Positions 27,459 through 35,387 of a stretch of DNA of 64,000 nt are shown in pieces; position 1 is the first letter of the stretch, and every line of letters starts with the position of its first letter. The DNA comes from an uncultured Rhodopila sp. (GTDB lineage Bacteria > Pseudomonadota > Alphaproteobacteria > Acetobacterales > Acetobacteraceae), in contig CAIZFE010000003.1 of NCBI GenBank assembly GCA_903932145.1, positions 62,001 to 126,000 on the forward strand. Reading direction: 5' to 3'. A program made the translations under genes and the position numbers. The notes beneath the pieces were generated by a model. That model was not told the origin of the DNA. It worked only from the letters and a program-made list of their open reading frames with translations, and made no database searches.

Positions 27459-27473
27459 GTTCATCTAATGTTC
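27459..27473 (+). promoter_or_regulatory. LexA-type SOS box (GTTC-N7-GTTC)
   Basis: GTTCATCTAATGTTC fits the direct-repeat LexA box known in alphaproteobacteria (GTTC, seven bases, GTTC). A GAAC follows at 27478-27481. It is 50 bp upstream of the ATG at 27523, a usual operator position. Confidence 0.6.
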
Positions 27474-27522
27474 TATTGAACAAAAGATGAACTGGTATCG
27501 CCGCAAACCCGCGAGGCACACG

Positions 27523-28158
27523 ATGTCGCTGCACAACACGATCACCCCCGCCATCCTGGACACCGTCATCGGCCATCTCGCCGGACACTTCATGAGCGGT
27601 GCCAACGGCGATCTCCCCACTGCCCGGCATGCCGCCGGCCGGATGCTCGCCTGCTATAAGGTGGAAACCGAGGAGGAACTGCATCTCGCCAGCGACATCG
27701 TCAGCTACGGGTTTCATGCGCTGGAGGCGCTCAGTGACTCAACGGCGCCAGATCTGTCGCTGAACAACAAGCTGCGTCTGCGCGGCGCGGCGGTCAACCT
27801 GAGCCGGGAGGGTCACAAGGCAAGGTGCAAACTGGATCAGCTTCAGCGCGCCCGCATGGCCGCCACCCCGCAACCGGACGCGCAAGCCGACATGATTTCC
27901 GGCATGGCGGAACCCGACAAAGCCAGCACCGGCCCGGCACTCGATCTGATCGAGATTGCCCGCGAGGCGATCCAGGCCAGCGCCCAAAAGCGCGCCATTC
28001 ACGGATTTTCCCTCAACCACCAGCAACGCCGCGCGGCCGAGACGATTGCGAAGAATCTGCAGCGGAACCGGGATGAACACGAACGCAGGGAAGCCGCGAT
28101 GGCAGCCGCGGCGGCGATACCGTCCGGATCTATGCCAGCAACCAGACCGGCTCTTTGA
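27523..28158 (+). CDS. conserved-looking protein of unknown function, possibly LexA-controlled
   Basis: The 211-residue protein is cytosolic and helical. Residues 1-75 contain HLAGHFMSGANGDLPTARHA and the middle DIVSYGFHALEALSD; the C-terminal third is charged (QQRRAAETIAKNLQRNRDEH) and may form a coiled coil. I know no family match. The ATG at 27523 has GAGG close upstream; an earlier codon at 27487 is less likely. Its last 29 bp overlap the end of the convergent dnaQ gene. The GTTC-N7-GTTC site upstream suggests induction by DNA damage, which would fit its place beside a proofreading exonuclease gene. Confidence 0.7.
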   Translation: MSLHNTITPAILDTVIGHLAGHFMSGANGDLPTARHAAGRMLACYKVETEEELHLASDIVSYGFHALEALSDSTAPDLSLNNKLRLRGAAVNLSREGHKARCKLDQLQRARMAATPQPDAQADMISGMAEPDKASTGPALDLIEIAREAIQASAQKRAIHGFSLNHQQRRAAETIAKNLQRNRDEHERREAAMAAAAAIPSGSMPATRPAL

Positions 28159-28807
28159 TGCGCGACAGAAACGCTGCGTGCGCCGCCAGTTCCGCCTCGG
28201 TCGGCACGATTGGCAGCGGAGTCCGCGGCCCGGCGTGCGTGTAAACCGTGACCGGCCCGCGGCCATCCTGAGCCGCCAGTGACAACCCCCGCTGCCGGCC
28301 GCCGGTCAGTTCGACGTAGACCTCGGCGAGCAGTTTGCAATCTAACAGCGCGTTGTGGGTCGTTCGCGCTGATAGGTCGATGGCCAGCCGGCGGCATAGC
28401 GCGTCCAGGCTGTTCGGCATCCCCGGATACTTGGTTTTTGCCAGTGCCAGCGAATCGATCATCCGGCCGCGTTCCAGCCTGGGGAAGCTGGCGCGTCCAA
28501 ACTCCATGTCCAGAAAGCCAAAATCGAACGGCGCATTGTGCGCGATCAGCTTGCTGTCCCCGAAGAAATCCAGCAGCGGCTGCGCAATCGCCGCGAAGAA
28601 CGGCTTGCCCGCCAGATCGCCATTACTGATGCCATGGATGCGCGTGGCGTCCGATGGAATGTCACGCTGCGGATCGATCAGCGCGTGGAAATGCTTGCCG
28701 GTGGGCAGATCATTCAGAAGCTCCAACGCCGCGACCTCGATCACCCGGTCGCCGTTCAGTGGGTCCAGGCCAGTAGTCTCGGTGTCGAACAATACGGAAC
28801 GGATCAT
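28130..28807 (-). CDS. dnaQ: DNA polymerase III epsilon subunit (3'-5' exonuclease)
   Basis: The 225-residue protein is the proofreading exonuclease of DNA polymerase III. The DEDD residues are visible: VLFDTETTGLDP (Exo I), LIAHNAPFDFGFLDMEF (Exo II) and the Exo III His/Asp in THNALLDCKLLAEVY. It is the size of the alphaproteobacterial form. The ATG overlaps the coaE stop by 4 bp (28804-28807), making it the last gene of a coupled four-gene operon. Its end overlaps the convergent unknown gene by 29 bp. Confidence 0.93.
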   Translation of the reverse strand: MIRSVLFDTETTGLDPLNGDRVIEVAALELLNDLPTGKHFHALIDPQRDIPSDATRIHGISNGDLAGKPFFAAIAQPLLDFFGDSKLIAHNAPFDFGFLDMEFGRASFPRLERGRMIDSLALAKTKYPGMPNSLDALCRRLAIDLSARTTHNALLDCKLLAEVYVELTGGRQRGLSLAAQDGRGPVTVYTHAGPRTPLPIVPTEAELAAHAAFLSRIKEPVWLLA

Positions 28808-29391
28808 GGCCGCAGTGTTTGGATGAACCGGGTCAGGATTCGCAAGGTGTGATTGCGCGACAGCCCGGTTTTGACCACCAGATCGGCTCGACGGCGCTTG
28901 TCCCGGTCGGGCATTTGCCGAGCGATGATGGCGGCGATATCGGCTTTGCTCATGCGTCGGCGCATGCCGACGCGATGGACCTGGATCGCCAGCGGCGCCG
29001 AAACCACGACGATCGTATCGACCCGTTTGTCGCCCTTGGTTTCGAACAGCAACGGAATATCCAGCACCACGGCGCGCCGCCCGGCCCGCCGTGCCCGCGC
29101 GACGAAGGCACGTTCGTCGGCTTCGACCATGGGGTGCAGGATATGCTCCAGCAGGGTCAACGCCTCGCGGTTACCCAGCACGGCGTTGCGCAAAGCGGCT
29201 CGATCGACCGCCCCGTCCTTGGTGCTGCCCGGAAACGCCGCCCCGATCAGCCTGACCGCCCGGCCGCCCCGCGCCTGCATGCGATGCACCGAAAGGTCGG
29301 CATCGAACACCGGAATATGGGCACGCCGGAAGGCGGCGGCGGCGGTGGATTTTCCCATCCCGATGCCGCCGGTCAGGCCGATCACTCTCAT
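28804..29391 (-). CDS. coaE: dephospho-CoA kinase
   Basis: The 195-residue protein has the CoaE P-loop GLTGGIGMGKSTAA, the CoA-domain Asp in VFDADLSVHRM, and LDIPLLFETKGDKRVD. It performs the last step of coenzyme A synthesis. Overlaps of 4 bp with both neighbours (dnaQ downstream, aroE upstream) indicate translational coupling. The aroE-coaE-dnaQ order is common in alphaproteobacteria. Confidence 0.95.
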   Translation of the reverse strand: MRVIGLTGGIGMGKSTAAAAFRRAHIPVFDADLSVHRMQARGGRAVRLIGAAFPGSTKDGAVDRAALRNAVLGNREALTLLEHILHPMVEADERAFVARARRAGRRAVVLDIPLLFETKGDKRVDTIVVVSAPLAIQVHRVGMRRRMSKADIAAIIARQMPDRDKRRRADLVVKTGLSRNHTLRILTRFIQTLRP

Positions 29392-30227
29392 GCCGGGACG
29401 AGGTCCGATGCGACGAAACGGATCAGTTCATCATCGACCACGGGCACGATCCCGAACCACGCCTGGAACGCCGGCACCGCCTGGTGCATCAGCATGCCCA
29501 GACCGCCGACGACCCGGAAACCGCGCGCGCTTGCGGCGGCGAGCAGCGGGGTTTCCATCGGCACATACACGATATCCGCCACCGCCAACCCCGGCGTGGC
29601 GCGATCGAGATCGATTTCAAGCGGCGGATTGTTACCCATGCCAAGCGACGTGCAGTTGACCAGCAAGGACTGGCCGGGCAGGGCGCGGTCGCGGTCGTCC
29701 CAGTCGATCACGTTCAAACCCGGCAGCAAAGCCGCAAGTTCCTCGGCCTTTTCCCGCGTGCGGTTGGCGATGGTGACCGGAATGCCGAGTTGCAGCAGCA
29801 CCGCGACGATCGCCCGGGCACCGCCACCAGCGCCCAGGACCAGCGCCGGCCCCGCCGACGGGTTGACACCGTGCGCACGCAGATTGCCGAGGAAGCCCAG
29901 GCCATCGGTGTTGCAGCCCGTGATACGGCCGTCTTCGAAGATCAGCAGGTTCACCGCGCCGGCCCGTTCGGCCGACTCGTCCACCGTGTCGCAGATGGCG
30001 AAGGCGGCGAGTTTGTGCGGGATCGTCACGTTCACACCAGCAAACCCCGCCAGCATCAGGCCGCGGATGGCCGCCGGAAAGTCATCCGGTGCGATGGGCA
30101 GCGGGACATACGCGGCGTCGATCCCGTGCCGCTCGATCCAGAACCCGTGCAGCCGCGGGGACCGCGAGTGGCTGACCGGCCACCCGGTGATGCCTGCGAG
30201 GCGAGCTTTACCAGTGAGAATGCTCAT
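29388..30227 (-). CDS. aroE: shikimate dehydrogenase
   Basis: The 279-residue protein has the shikimate-binding GWPVSHSRSPRLHGFW, the catalytic Lys in VTIPHKLAAF, the Asp in GCNTDGLGFLGNL, and the NADP-binding VLGAGGGARAI followed by NRTREKA. It reduces 3-dehydroshikimate in aromatic amino-acid synthesis. Its ATG overlaps the stop of the oxaloacetate decarboxylase-like gene by 4 bp, and its stop overlaps coaE. Confidence 0.95.
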   Translation of the reverse strand: MSILTGKARLAGITGWPVSHSRSPRLHGFWIERHGIDAAYVPLPIAPDDFPAAIRGLMLAGFAGVNVTIPHKLAAFAICDTVDESAERAGAVNLLIFEDGRITGCNTDGLGFLGNLRAHGVNPSAGPALVLGAGGGARAIVAVLLQLGIPVTIANRTREKAEELAALLPGLNVIDWDDRDRALPGQSLLVNCTSLGMGNNPPLEIDLDRATPGLAVADIVYVPMETPLLAAASARGFRVVGGLGMLMHQAVPAFQAWFGIVPVVDDELIRFVASDLVPA

Positions 30228-31084
30228 GCGCCGAGGAACTTTTCCGTCCAGGTCTTGTAGTCGCCCTCACGCGTGACACGCGCCATCATGTCCGCCGAGG
30301 CGACGCCCTTCAGGTCGGAGGGCTTGGTGCCCTCGCGCAACGCTTTCAACGTGTCGTAGGTGGCCTTCACCGCCGCGGAGAACGGTTGATGGCCTTGCAG
30401 CGCGACGCGTACGCCGCGGCTGGCGAGGTAGTCCCTGTCCTGCAGATCGCCGGAAACGCCGCCGAGCATCAGCGGGATTTTCACTTCCGCCGCGATGGCA
30501 TCGAGGTCGGAGCGTGTCAGGCCGCCGGCGATGAACAGGGCATCGACACCGGTTGCCTCGTAGGCTTTCAGGCGCTTGATGCCATCCGCCAGGCCGGTGA
30601 TCGACGGCGAACTGGTGCGGCCGATGATCGTCAGCGCCTTGTCCTCGCGGGCTTCGAGCGCCGCGCGCATCTTGCCGACGCCTTCGTCGATCGAGATCAC
30701 GGTAGGCTTTTTCTCGCCATACGCGCGCGGCAGCAGGGTGTCCTCGATCATCAGCGCCGCGACACCGGCGGTTTCCAATTCCTGGACCGTGCGCATCACG
30801 TTCAACGCATTGCCGTAGCCGTGATCGGCATCGACCATCAGCGGCAGCTTGCCGGCGCGGTTGATGCGGTAGGCCTGGGCGGCGAACTCGGTCAGCGTCA
30901 GAACGATCAGGTCGGGCACACCGAGCACGGCGAAGGAGCCGATGGAGCCGGCGAACATGCCGATCTCGAACCCCAGTTCCTCGGCGATGCGGGCGGAGAT
31001 CGCATCATAGACGGAACCCGGGTGAATGCAGGCAGCGCCCGCGATGGTGGCGCGATAGCGTTCGCGGCGATCTGTCCAATGCAT
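30224..31084 (-). CDS. oxaloacetate decarboxylase-like protein (isocitrate lyase/PEP mutase superfamily)
   Basis: The 286-residue TIM-barrel protein follows the Pseudomonas PA4872-type oxaloacetate decarboxylase closely: PGSVYDAISARIAEELGFE, VDADHGYGNALNVMRTV, IEDTLLPRAYGEK and GVGKMRAALEAR. The Mg-binding acids are in DADHG and IEDT. It lacks the KKCGH lyase signature of isocitrate and methylisocitrate lyases, so decarboxylation of oxaloacetate is the best guess. It heads the four-gene coupled operon, the slot often held by maf in related genomes, and couples to aroE by a 4-bp overlap. Confidence 0.88.
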   Translation of the reverse strand: MHWTDRRERYRATIAGAACIHPGSVYDAISARIAEELGFEIGMFAGSIGSFAVLGVPDLIVLTLTEFAAQAYRINRAGKLPLMVDADHGYGNALNVMRTVQELETAGVAALMIEDTLLPRAYGEKKPTVISIDEGVGKMRAALEAREDKALTIIGRTSSPSITGLADGIKRLKAYEATGVDALFIAGGLTRSDLDAIAAEVKIPLMLGGVSGDLQDRDYLASRGVRVALQGHQPFSAAVKATYDTLKALREGTKPSDLKGVASADMMARVTREGDYKTWTEKFLGA

Positions 31085-31157
31085 GGTGGTGGTTTCCCCG
31101 GAGTGAATGTGACTGCATGGTAAGGGTGTTGGCGGCGATGGGGAAGGGAGGCTGATT

Positions 31158-32009
31158 ATGGTTGAGCACGGATATGCCGATCTGGGGGATGTGCGGCTTC
31201 ATTACGTGACGGAAGGCAACGGCTTTCCGGTCGTTCTGCTGCATGGCTGGCCGCAAAGCTGGTACGAGTGGCGGGGGATTATTCCCGGTCTGGCCGAACG
31301 GTTCCGGGTGATCGCACCGGACCTGCGTGGCCTGGGCGATTCGTCCCGGCCGGCGGGCGGGTATGACAAGAAGACCGTGGGCGGCGATATCTGGCGTCTG
31401 GTTCACGATGTGCTGGGTATCTCCGAGTTCTATCTGGTCGGACACGATTGGGGCGGCCCCACGGCGTACGCCGTCGCGGCGGCTCACCCCGAGGCGGTCC
31501 GGAAACTGGCGATCCTGGATGTCACGATCCCCGGCGATGGCAGTCCGAACATCAGCCAGGGCGGGCGGCGGTGGCATCACGCGTTCCACCAAACGCTGGA
31601 TTTGCCCGAGGCTTTGGTGGCCGGCCGCGAAGACATTTACTTCGGCTGGTTCTACCGCAACTACGGTGCTCGGCCCGATGCATTGTCCGAGGCGGATATT
31701 GCCGAGTATCTGCGGGTGTATCGCCAGCCCGGCGCGCTGCGGGCCGGGTTTTCCTACTATCGGGCGATCCCGCGGGACATTGCCGACAATGCGGCCTCGG
31801 CGACGGCGCTCAAACTGCCGATGCCGGTGCTGGCCCTGGGCGGCGACCGATCCTGGGGCAGGGGAATGGAGGTTGTGGAGTCGCTCCAGCGGCTGGCTGT
31901 GGATGTGCAAGGTGGGATTATCGAGAACTGCGGCCACTGGATGCCGGAGGAACAGCCGGCCGAGTTGTTGCGCCGGTTGCTGGGGTTCTTTGACGACGCG
32001 AGGCCATAA
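31158..32009 (+). CDS. alpha/beta hydrolase (epoxide hydrolase / haloacetate dehalogenase type)
   Basis: The 283-residue protein has HGWP at residues 29-32, the nucleophile elbow GHDWGG with Asp97, and the catalytic His in NCGHWMPEEQP. An Asp nucleophile with HGWP and a cap domain places it with soluble epoxide hydrolases and fluoroacetate dehalogenases. The cap carries WFYRNYGARP. GGGAAGGGAGG lies shortly before the ATG at 31158. It is divergent from the decarboxylase operon and convergent with the PrpF-type gene. Substrate not known. Confidence 0.87.
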   Translation: MVEHGYADLGDVRLHYVTEGNGFPVVLLHGWPQSWYEWRGIIPGLAERFRVIAPDLRGLGDSSRPAGGYDKKTVGGDIWRLVHDVLGISEFYLVGHDWGGPTAYAVAAAHPEAVRKLAILDVTIPGDGSPNISQGGRRWHHAFHQTLDLPEALVAGREDIYFGWFYRNYGARPDALSEADIAEYLRVYRQPGALRAGFSYYRAIPRDIADNAASATALKLPMPVLALGGDRSWGRGMEVVESLQRLAVDVQGGIIENCGHWMPEEQPAELLRRLLGFFDDARP

Positions 32010-32068
32010 GGCCAGCCGGCGGCGGTGTCGTCACAATGCCCTCGCCCCGGCTGATCCAAAATCCGGCA

Positions 32069-33208
32069 TCACCCCTGCGGCACGTAAATCCGCCCGTCGA
32101 ACAGCCGCCGGGCGGTGCGATAAAACGCGCCGCTGTGCGCCGTCCACTGGCCGGCGGCGTCGCATGTCACGTCGGCACCCACCGTCAGGATGCCAGACGG
32201 CATGCCGATCCGGATCGAGCCCTCGGGTTCTGTCAGTAAAGCCTCGGCCACCAGCGTTCCGGTAATCCGGGCGGCAACGGCGGTGCAGAGCGACGACGTG
32301 ACCGGCAGCGCGCGGTGCGGCTGGCCGTTGGAGATAAACCGCGCCGTCAGATCGACCTGAGCCGCACCGATCGTTTCGCCCGACAGCGTGGGCGCATCCA
32401 TCGGCGGTGCAATGAAGCCCACCGCCGGGATGCCGCGTCCCTGTCGGGCTTCGTCCAGAGTGCGCGCCAGTCCCATCGCGACCGCCGCCGCCTGCCGGAT
32501 GCTTTCCAGTTTGCTCAGCACCGCAACATTGGCATCCAACGCCTCCGGCAGCTCGGTTCCCACCAAACCGATATCCCGAGCCCGCACGAACACGCAGGGC
32601 TTGGCGGCATCGACCATGGAGACCTCGATCGATCCCCCCTGGATCTCCAGCCAATCTCGCACACGACCGGTCGGCAACACGCCACTGGTCGCGGACCCGC
32701 CCGGAGACAGGAAATCCAACCGAACCGGCGCACCGGTTCCGGCAACCCCCGGGATCGCCAGATCGCCATCGGTCGCCGCCCGTCCATCGACCAGGGAGAA
32801 GGTCGAGCGGATGATCTTGCGTGTGTTGGTGTTGAAAATCCGCACCACGGCGGTGTCGCCGTTTGGCCGCACAATGCCCTCATCCACCGCGAACGGACCT
32901 ACTGCCGAGGACATGTTGCCGCAATTGCCACGGTAATCGACTGACGCCTCGCGGATCTGGACCTGCGCGAATGTGTAATCCACATCGGCATCCTCGCGCG
33001 TCGACGGGGCCAGCACGCAAATTTTGGACAGCGACGAAATACCGCCGCCCATGCCGTTCAACTGCCGTCCGTTCGGGTCCGGGCTGCCCATCGCCGCCAG
33101 AAAAATTGGATCCCACGCCGCGCGTTCCGGCAGATCCCTGGCGTGAAACATTACCGCTCGGCTGGTGCCGCCACGCATGAAAACGGCGGGAAGGGCGAGC
33201 AGCGGCAT
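32069..33208 (-). CDS. PrpF/4-oxalomesaconate tautomerase-family isomerase
   Basis: The 379-residue protein is a full-length PrpF (DUF453) family member with two diaminopimelate epimerase-like halves. Marks are AVFMRGGTSRAVMFHARDLP at the start, GGGISSLSKICV, VDYRGNCGNMSSAVGPFA, and HRALPVTSSLCTAVA in the second half. Relatives isomerize 2-methylaconitate or oxalomesaconate. The ATG at 33208 has a strong AGGAGAA upstream. There is no prpB/prpC or lig cluster here, so the acid substrate is open; it adds to the tricarboxylate theme of the window. Confidence 0.87.
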   Translation of the reverse strand: MPLLALPAVFMRGGTSRAVMFHARDLPERAAWDPIFLAAMGSPDPNGRQLNGMGGGISSLSKICVLAPSTREDADVDYTFAQVQIREASVDYRGNCGNMSSAVGPFAVDEGIVRPNGDTAVVRIFNTNTRKIIRSTFSLVDGRAATDGDLAIPGVAGTGAPVRLDFLSPGGSATSGVLPTGRVRDWLEIQGGSIEVSMVDAAKPCVFVRARDIGLVGTELPEALDANVAVLSKLESIRQAAAVAMGLARTLDEARQGRGIPAVGFIAPPMDAPTLSGETIGAAQVDLTARFISNGQPHRALPVTSSLCTAVAARITGTLVAEALLTEPEGSIRIGMPSGILTVGADVTCDAAGQWTAHSGAFYRTARRLFDGRIYVPQG

Positions 33209-33309
33209 GGGGGTTCTCCTGAAGGGTTGGCTCGGGCTGGGCCAAAGCGGCGCGGAACCGGAATCATGCCGGAATTTCGGCAATGCGGCAATCTGGCCGC
33301 CGCCGCCCG

Positions 33310-34548
33310 TCATCGGCGTCCGAACCCACCGGTCAGTGGCCGCAGCAGGGTTACGCCGAGCGCACGGGCGTTGACCCACAGAGTGTAGGGAGTGATCAAA
33401 ACCTGGCTGACGGTCCAGATCATCACCGCGTTCCAGGGCGTACGAGGCTGGAACAGCAGCACGCCGGCCGCACTGGCGAACAACGCGGCCACATTTGCAT
33501 ACAGTGCAAACCGGGCCTGCCCAACCGCCACCAAGGCCACGCCGGACGGAAAGCTGAGTGCGGACCATGCCATTAAGGCTACCAGCGGAACCGCCGTCCG
33601 CCCGGTTTCGGTCCAACCCGGTCCCATTAGTAGGGGAACGGCGTGCGTCAGCCCAATGGCCAACAGCAGACATAGCGGCAACATCACCGCGGCGCATCGC
33701 CGCAGCCAATGGTCCACCCTGGCCAGCATCGCGGCCCGGTCATGCTGATGTTCCGAAAACGCAGGCAGCATCAGGCGCCAGAGGGCGGTGAACGTCAGCT
33801 CTCGCACCGTATCGACCAACCGGAAAGCGACATGCACCTGCCCCAGAACCGCTGGACCGGCCGACCCGCCGATCAGGATCGCGAACAGACGATAGCGCGC
33901 GATCAGAACCAGCGTGGATGCCGTTAGCGGAACGCCGACCGTCAGCAGCGCCCGCACCGCGGCCCAGTCCAAACACAACGCCGGCCGCCAGCCTCGCCCG
34001 AGCAGCAAGACCACTGCGCCGACGGAGGTCCCGACGGCCTGTTGCGCTATTAACGCCCAAGCCCCGGCCCCGGCCAAGGCTGCTCCGACGCCCATAACGG
34101 TGCCCAGACCCTGACCGATCATGGTCCGCAGCGCGAGTTCGCGATAAGCGCGCTCCCGCGTCAGCAATCCCTGAATGACGCCGGCCGCCCCCACCAGCGG
34201 AAACGGGGCCGCGAGAACCAGGGCCATGGCGATCAACCGGCGATCCCCAAACAGGGCGGCAAGACCCCAACCCGAGGCGGCCTGAAGCAGCATCGCGACG
34301 GTGCCCACGGCCACCGAGGCCCAAAATGCGCTGGAAAGAACCCGGTCGTTGACCGACACCCGTTGAACCAGCGCATCGGCGAACAGCGCGTTGGTGACCA
34401 CCCACAGCAGAACATGCACCGCGACCACCGCCGCGCCGATGCCAAGCTCGGACGGCCCAACGATGCGGGCGATCACGAATGAGGCGACGATCGACAGGAT
34501 GGCGGACACGCAGGCCTCCAGGCCGGACCAGACCGCATCGCGTCTCAT
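33310..34548 (-). CDS. polysaccharide flippase-like membrane protein (Wzx/MATE type)
   Basis: The 412-residue protein has about twelve membrane segments and the layout of oligosaccharide flippases of the Wzx/RfbX family: an N-terminal GLEACVSAILSIVASFVIAR, SELGIGAAVVA, and the C-terminal LWVNARALG. It would translocate lipid-linked sugar repeat units across the inner membrane. The kinase, epimerase and membrane gene 1 to 6 kb away fit an exopolysaccharide locus, though a 356-bp gap and an unrelated small gene lie between. Confidence 0.82.
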   Translation of the reverse strand: MRRDAVWSGLEACVSAILSIVASFVIARIVGPSELGIGAAVVAVHVLLWVVTNALFADALVQRVSVNDRVLSSAFWASVAVGTVAMLLQAASGWGLAALFGDRRLIAMALVLAAPFPLVGAAGVIQGLLTRERAYRELALRTMIGQGLGTVMGVGAALAGAGAWALIAQQAVGTSVGAVVLLLGRGWRPALCLDWAAVRALLTVGVPLTASTLVLIARYRLFAILIGGSAGPAVLGQVHVAFRLVDTVRELTFTALWRLMLPAFSEHQHDRAAMLARVDHWLRRCAAVMLPLCLLLAIGLTHAVPLLMGPGWTETGRTAVPLVALMAWSALSFPSGVALVAVGQARFALYANVAALFASAAGVLLFQPRTPWNAVMIWTVSQVLITPYTLWVNARALGVTLLRPLTGGFGRR

Positions 34549-34904
34549 GGGGCGGGCGGTTGTGGCACGACGCCAACCGGTGTTGGCTTGGACGCAACCC
34601 GCCCGCTTCGCATTGTCGTGGTGCGCGAGGGGCCGGCATCCATGTCTTTGATTGGAGAAGCCATGGAAATGAATGCCGTTTGTCGTCCGCTTGACCGAGG
34701 AGAGGCGATGTCAACGCGATTTGGTGAGAGTTGTGGCAACATTCTGCCAGGATAAACGATAAGAATTAAGAATTGGTAAACGGACGGCAAATAAAGCAGC
34801 CCCGGGCGCTCCCATTTGCACCGGGGCGTTGACGCCTCTCGCTCCACGCATAGATTGACCCGCAACCGACACCCGAACCGCAAGGCCGTTGATTGATCAT
34901 TCCC
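34549..34904. other. intergenic region between flippase and a secreted-protein gene
   Basis: About 355 bp. An AT-rich stretch near 34748-34790 looks promoter-like. A short stem GCCCCGG/CCGGGGC at about 34800-34827 has no T-run and may be incidental. No gene is supported here. Confidence 0.4.
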
Positions 34905-35387
34905 ATGGTCCTTTCAATTCCGTTACTGATGGGTCCATTGCTGGCGAGCCAGGTAAAGGACACCGTTTGGTGGGAGACGCCGGGCGGAAAGGTCACGGAA
35001 CATCGGGATTCATCGGGCGCCAGTTGTTCGTTGATGCTGTATAACGATGCCGGTAGCGTGTTTTTCCAGTGGACAGATGGCGGAACAATTTTGGCCACCG
35101 CGATTGATTGGAACTGGCAATTCCCCGAGGATTCTCCGATGCCCGTGGCCATGCAGCTCGGCAACGAATGGTGGAGCAACGGCGGTGACTCCGCAATCAT
35201 CCAAGGCGAGGGACACGGCAATGCCATCACTTTTGTGTTGAACAAGCCGATCGAGGATCACTTGATCACGGCAGATCATATTACGATCAAAACTAAAGCC
35301 GCGGAACTGTCGATCAGTCTGACTCCGTCCAAATTGAACAAACTGTTATCGCGTGCGCGGCAATGCCGCGACGTTACCGGGCGTTAG
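34905..35387 (+). CDS. small secreted protein of unknown function
   Basis: The 160-residue product starts with a hydrophobic leader (MVLSIPLLMGPLLASQ) that may be a signal peptide, followed by a beta-rich domain with many Trp residues (DTVWWETPGG, IDWNWQFPED, GNEWWSNGG). I recognise no family. The ATG at 34905 is chosen over the in-frame TTG at 34893. The last 42 bp overlap the end of the large membrane-protein gene on the other strand. Base composition is less GC-rich than its neighbours, which may mean transfer. Confidence 0.6.
   Translation: MVLSIPLLMGPLLASQVKDTVWWETPGGKVTEHRDSSGASCSLMLYNDAGSVFFQWTDGGTILATAIDWNWQFPEDSPMPVAMQLGNEWWSNGGDSAIIQGEGHGNAITFVLNKPIEDHLITADHITIKTKAAELSISLTPSKLNKLLSRARQCRDVTGR

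Larger units (their letters stand above)
27187..27522. other. divergent intergenic region with palindrome and SOS-like box
   Basis: About 335 bp between the ImmA/IrrE gene and the unknown gene at 27523. The half nearer the forward gene is AT-rich and holds two regulatory-looking elements listed separately. The remainder shows nothing I can name. Confidence 0.45.

Noticed and set aside
34797-34829. Short GCCCCGG/CCGGGGC hairpin considered as a terminator
   Set aside because: Seven-base stem with a long loop and no T-run; too weak to call.
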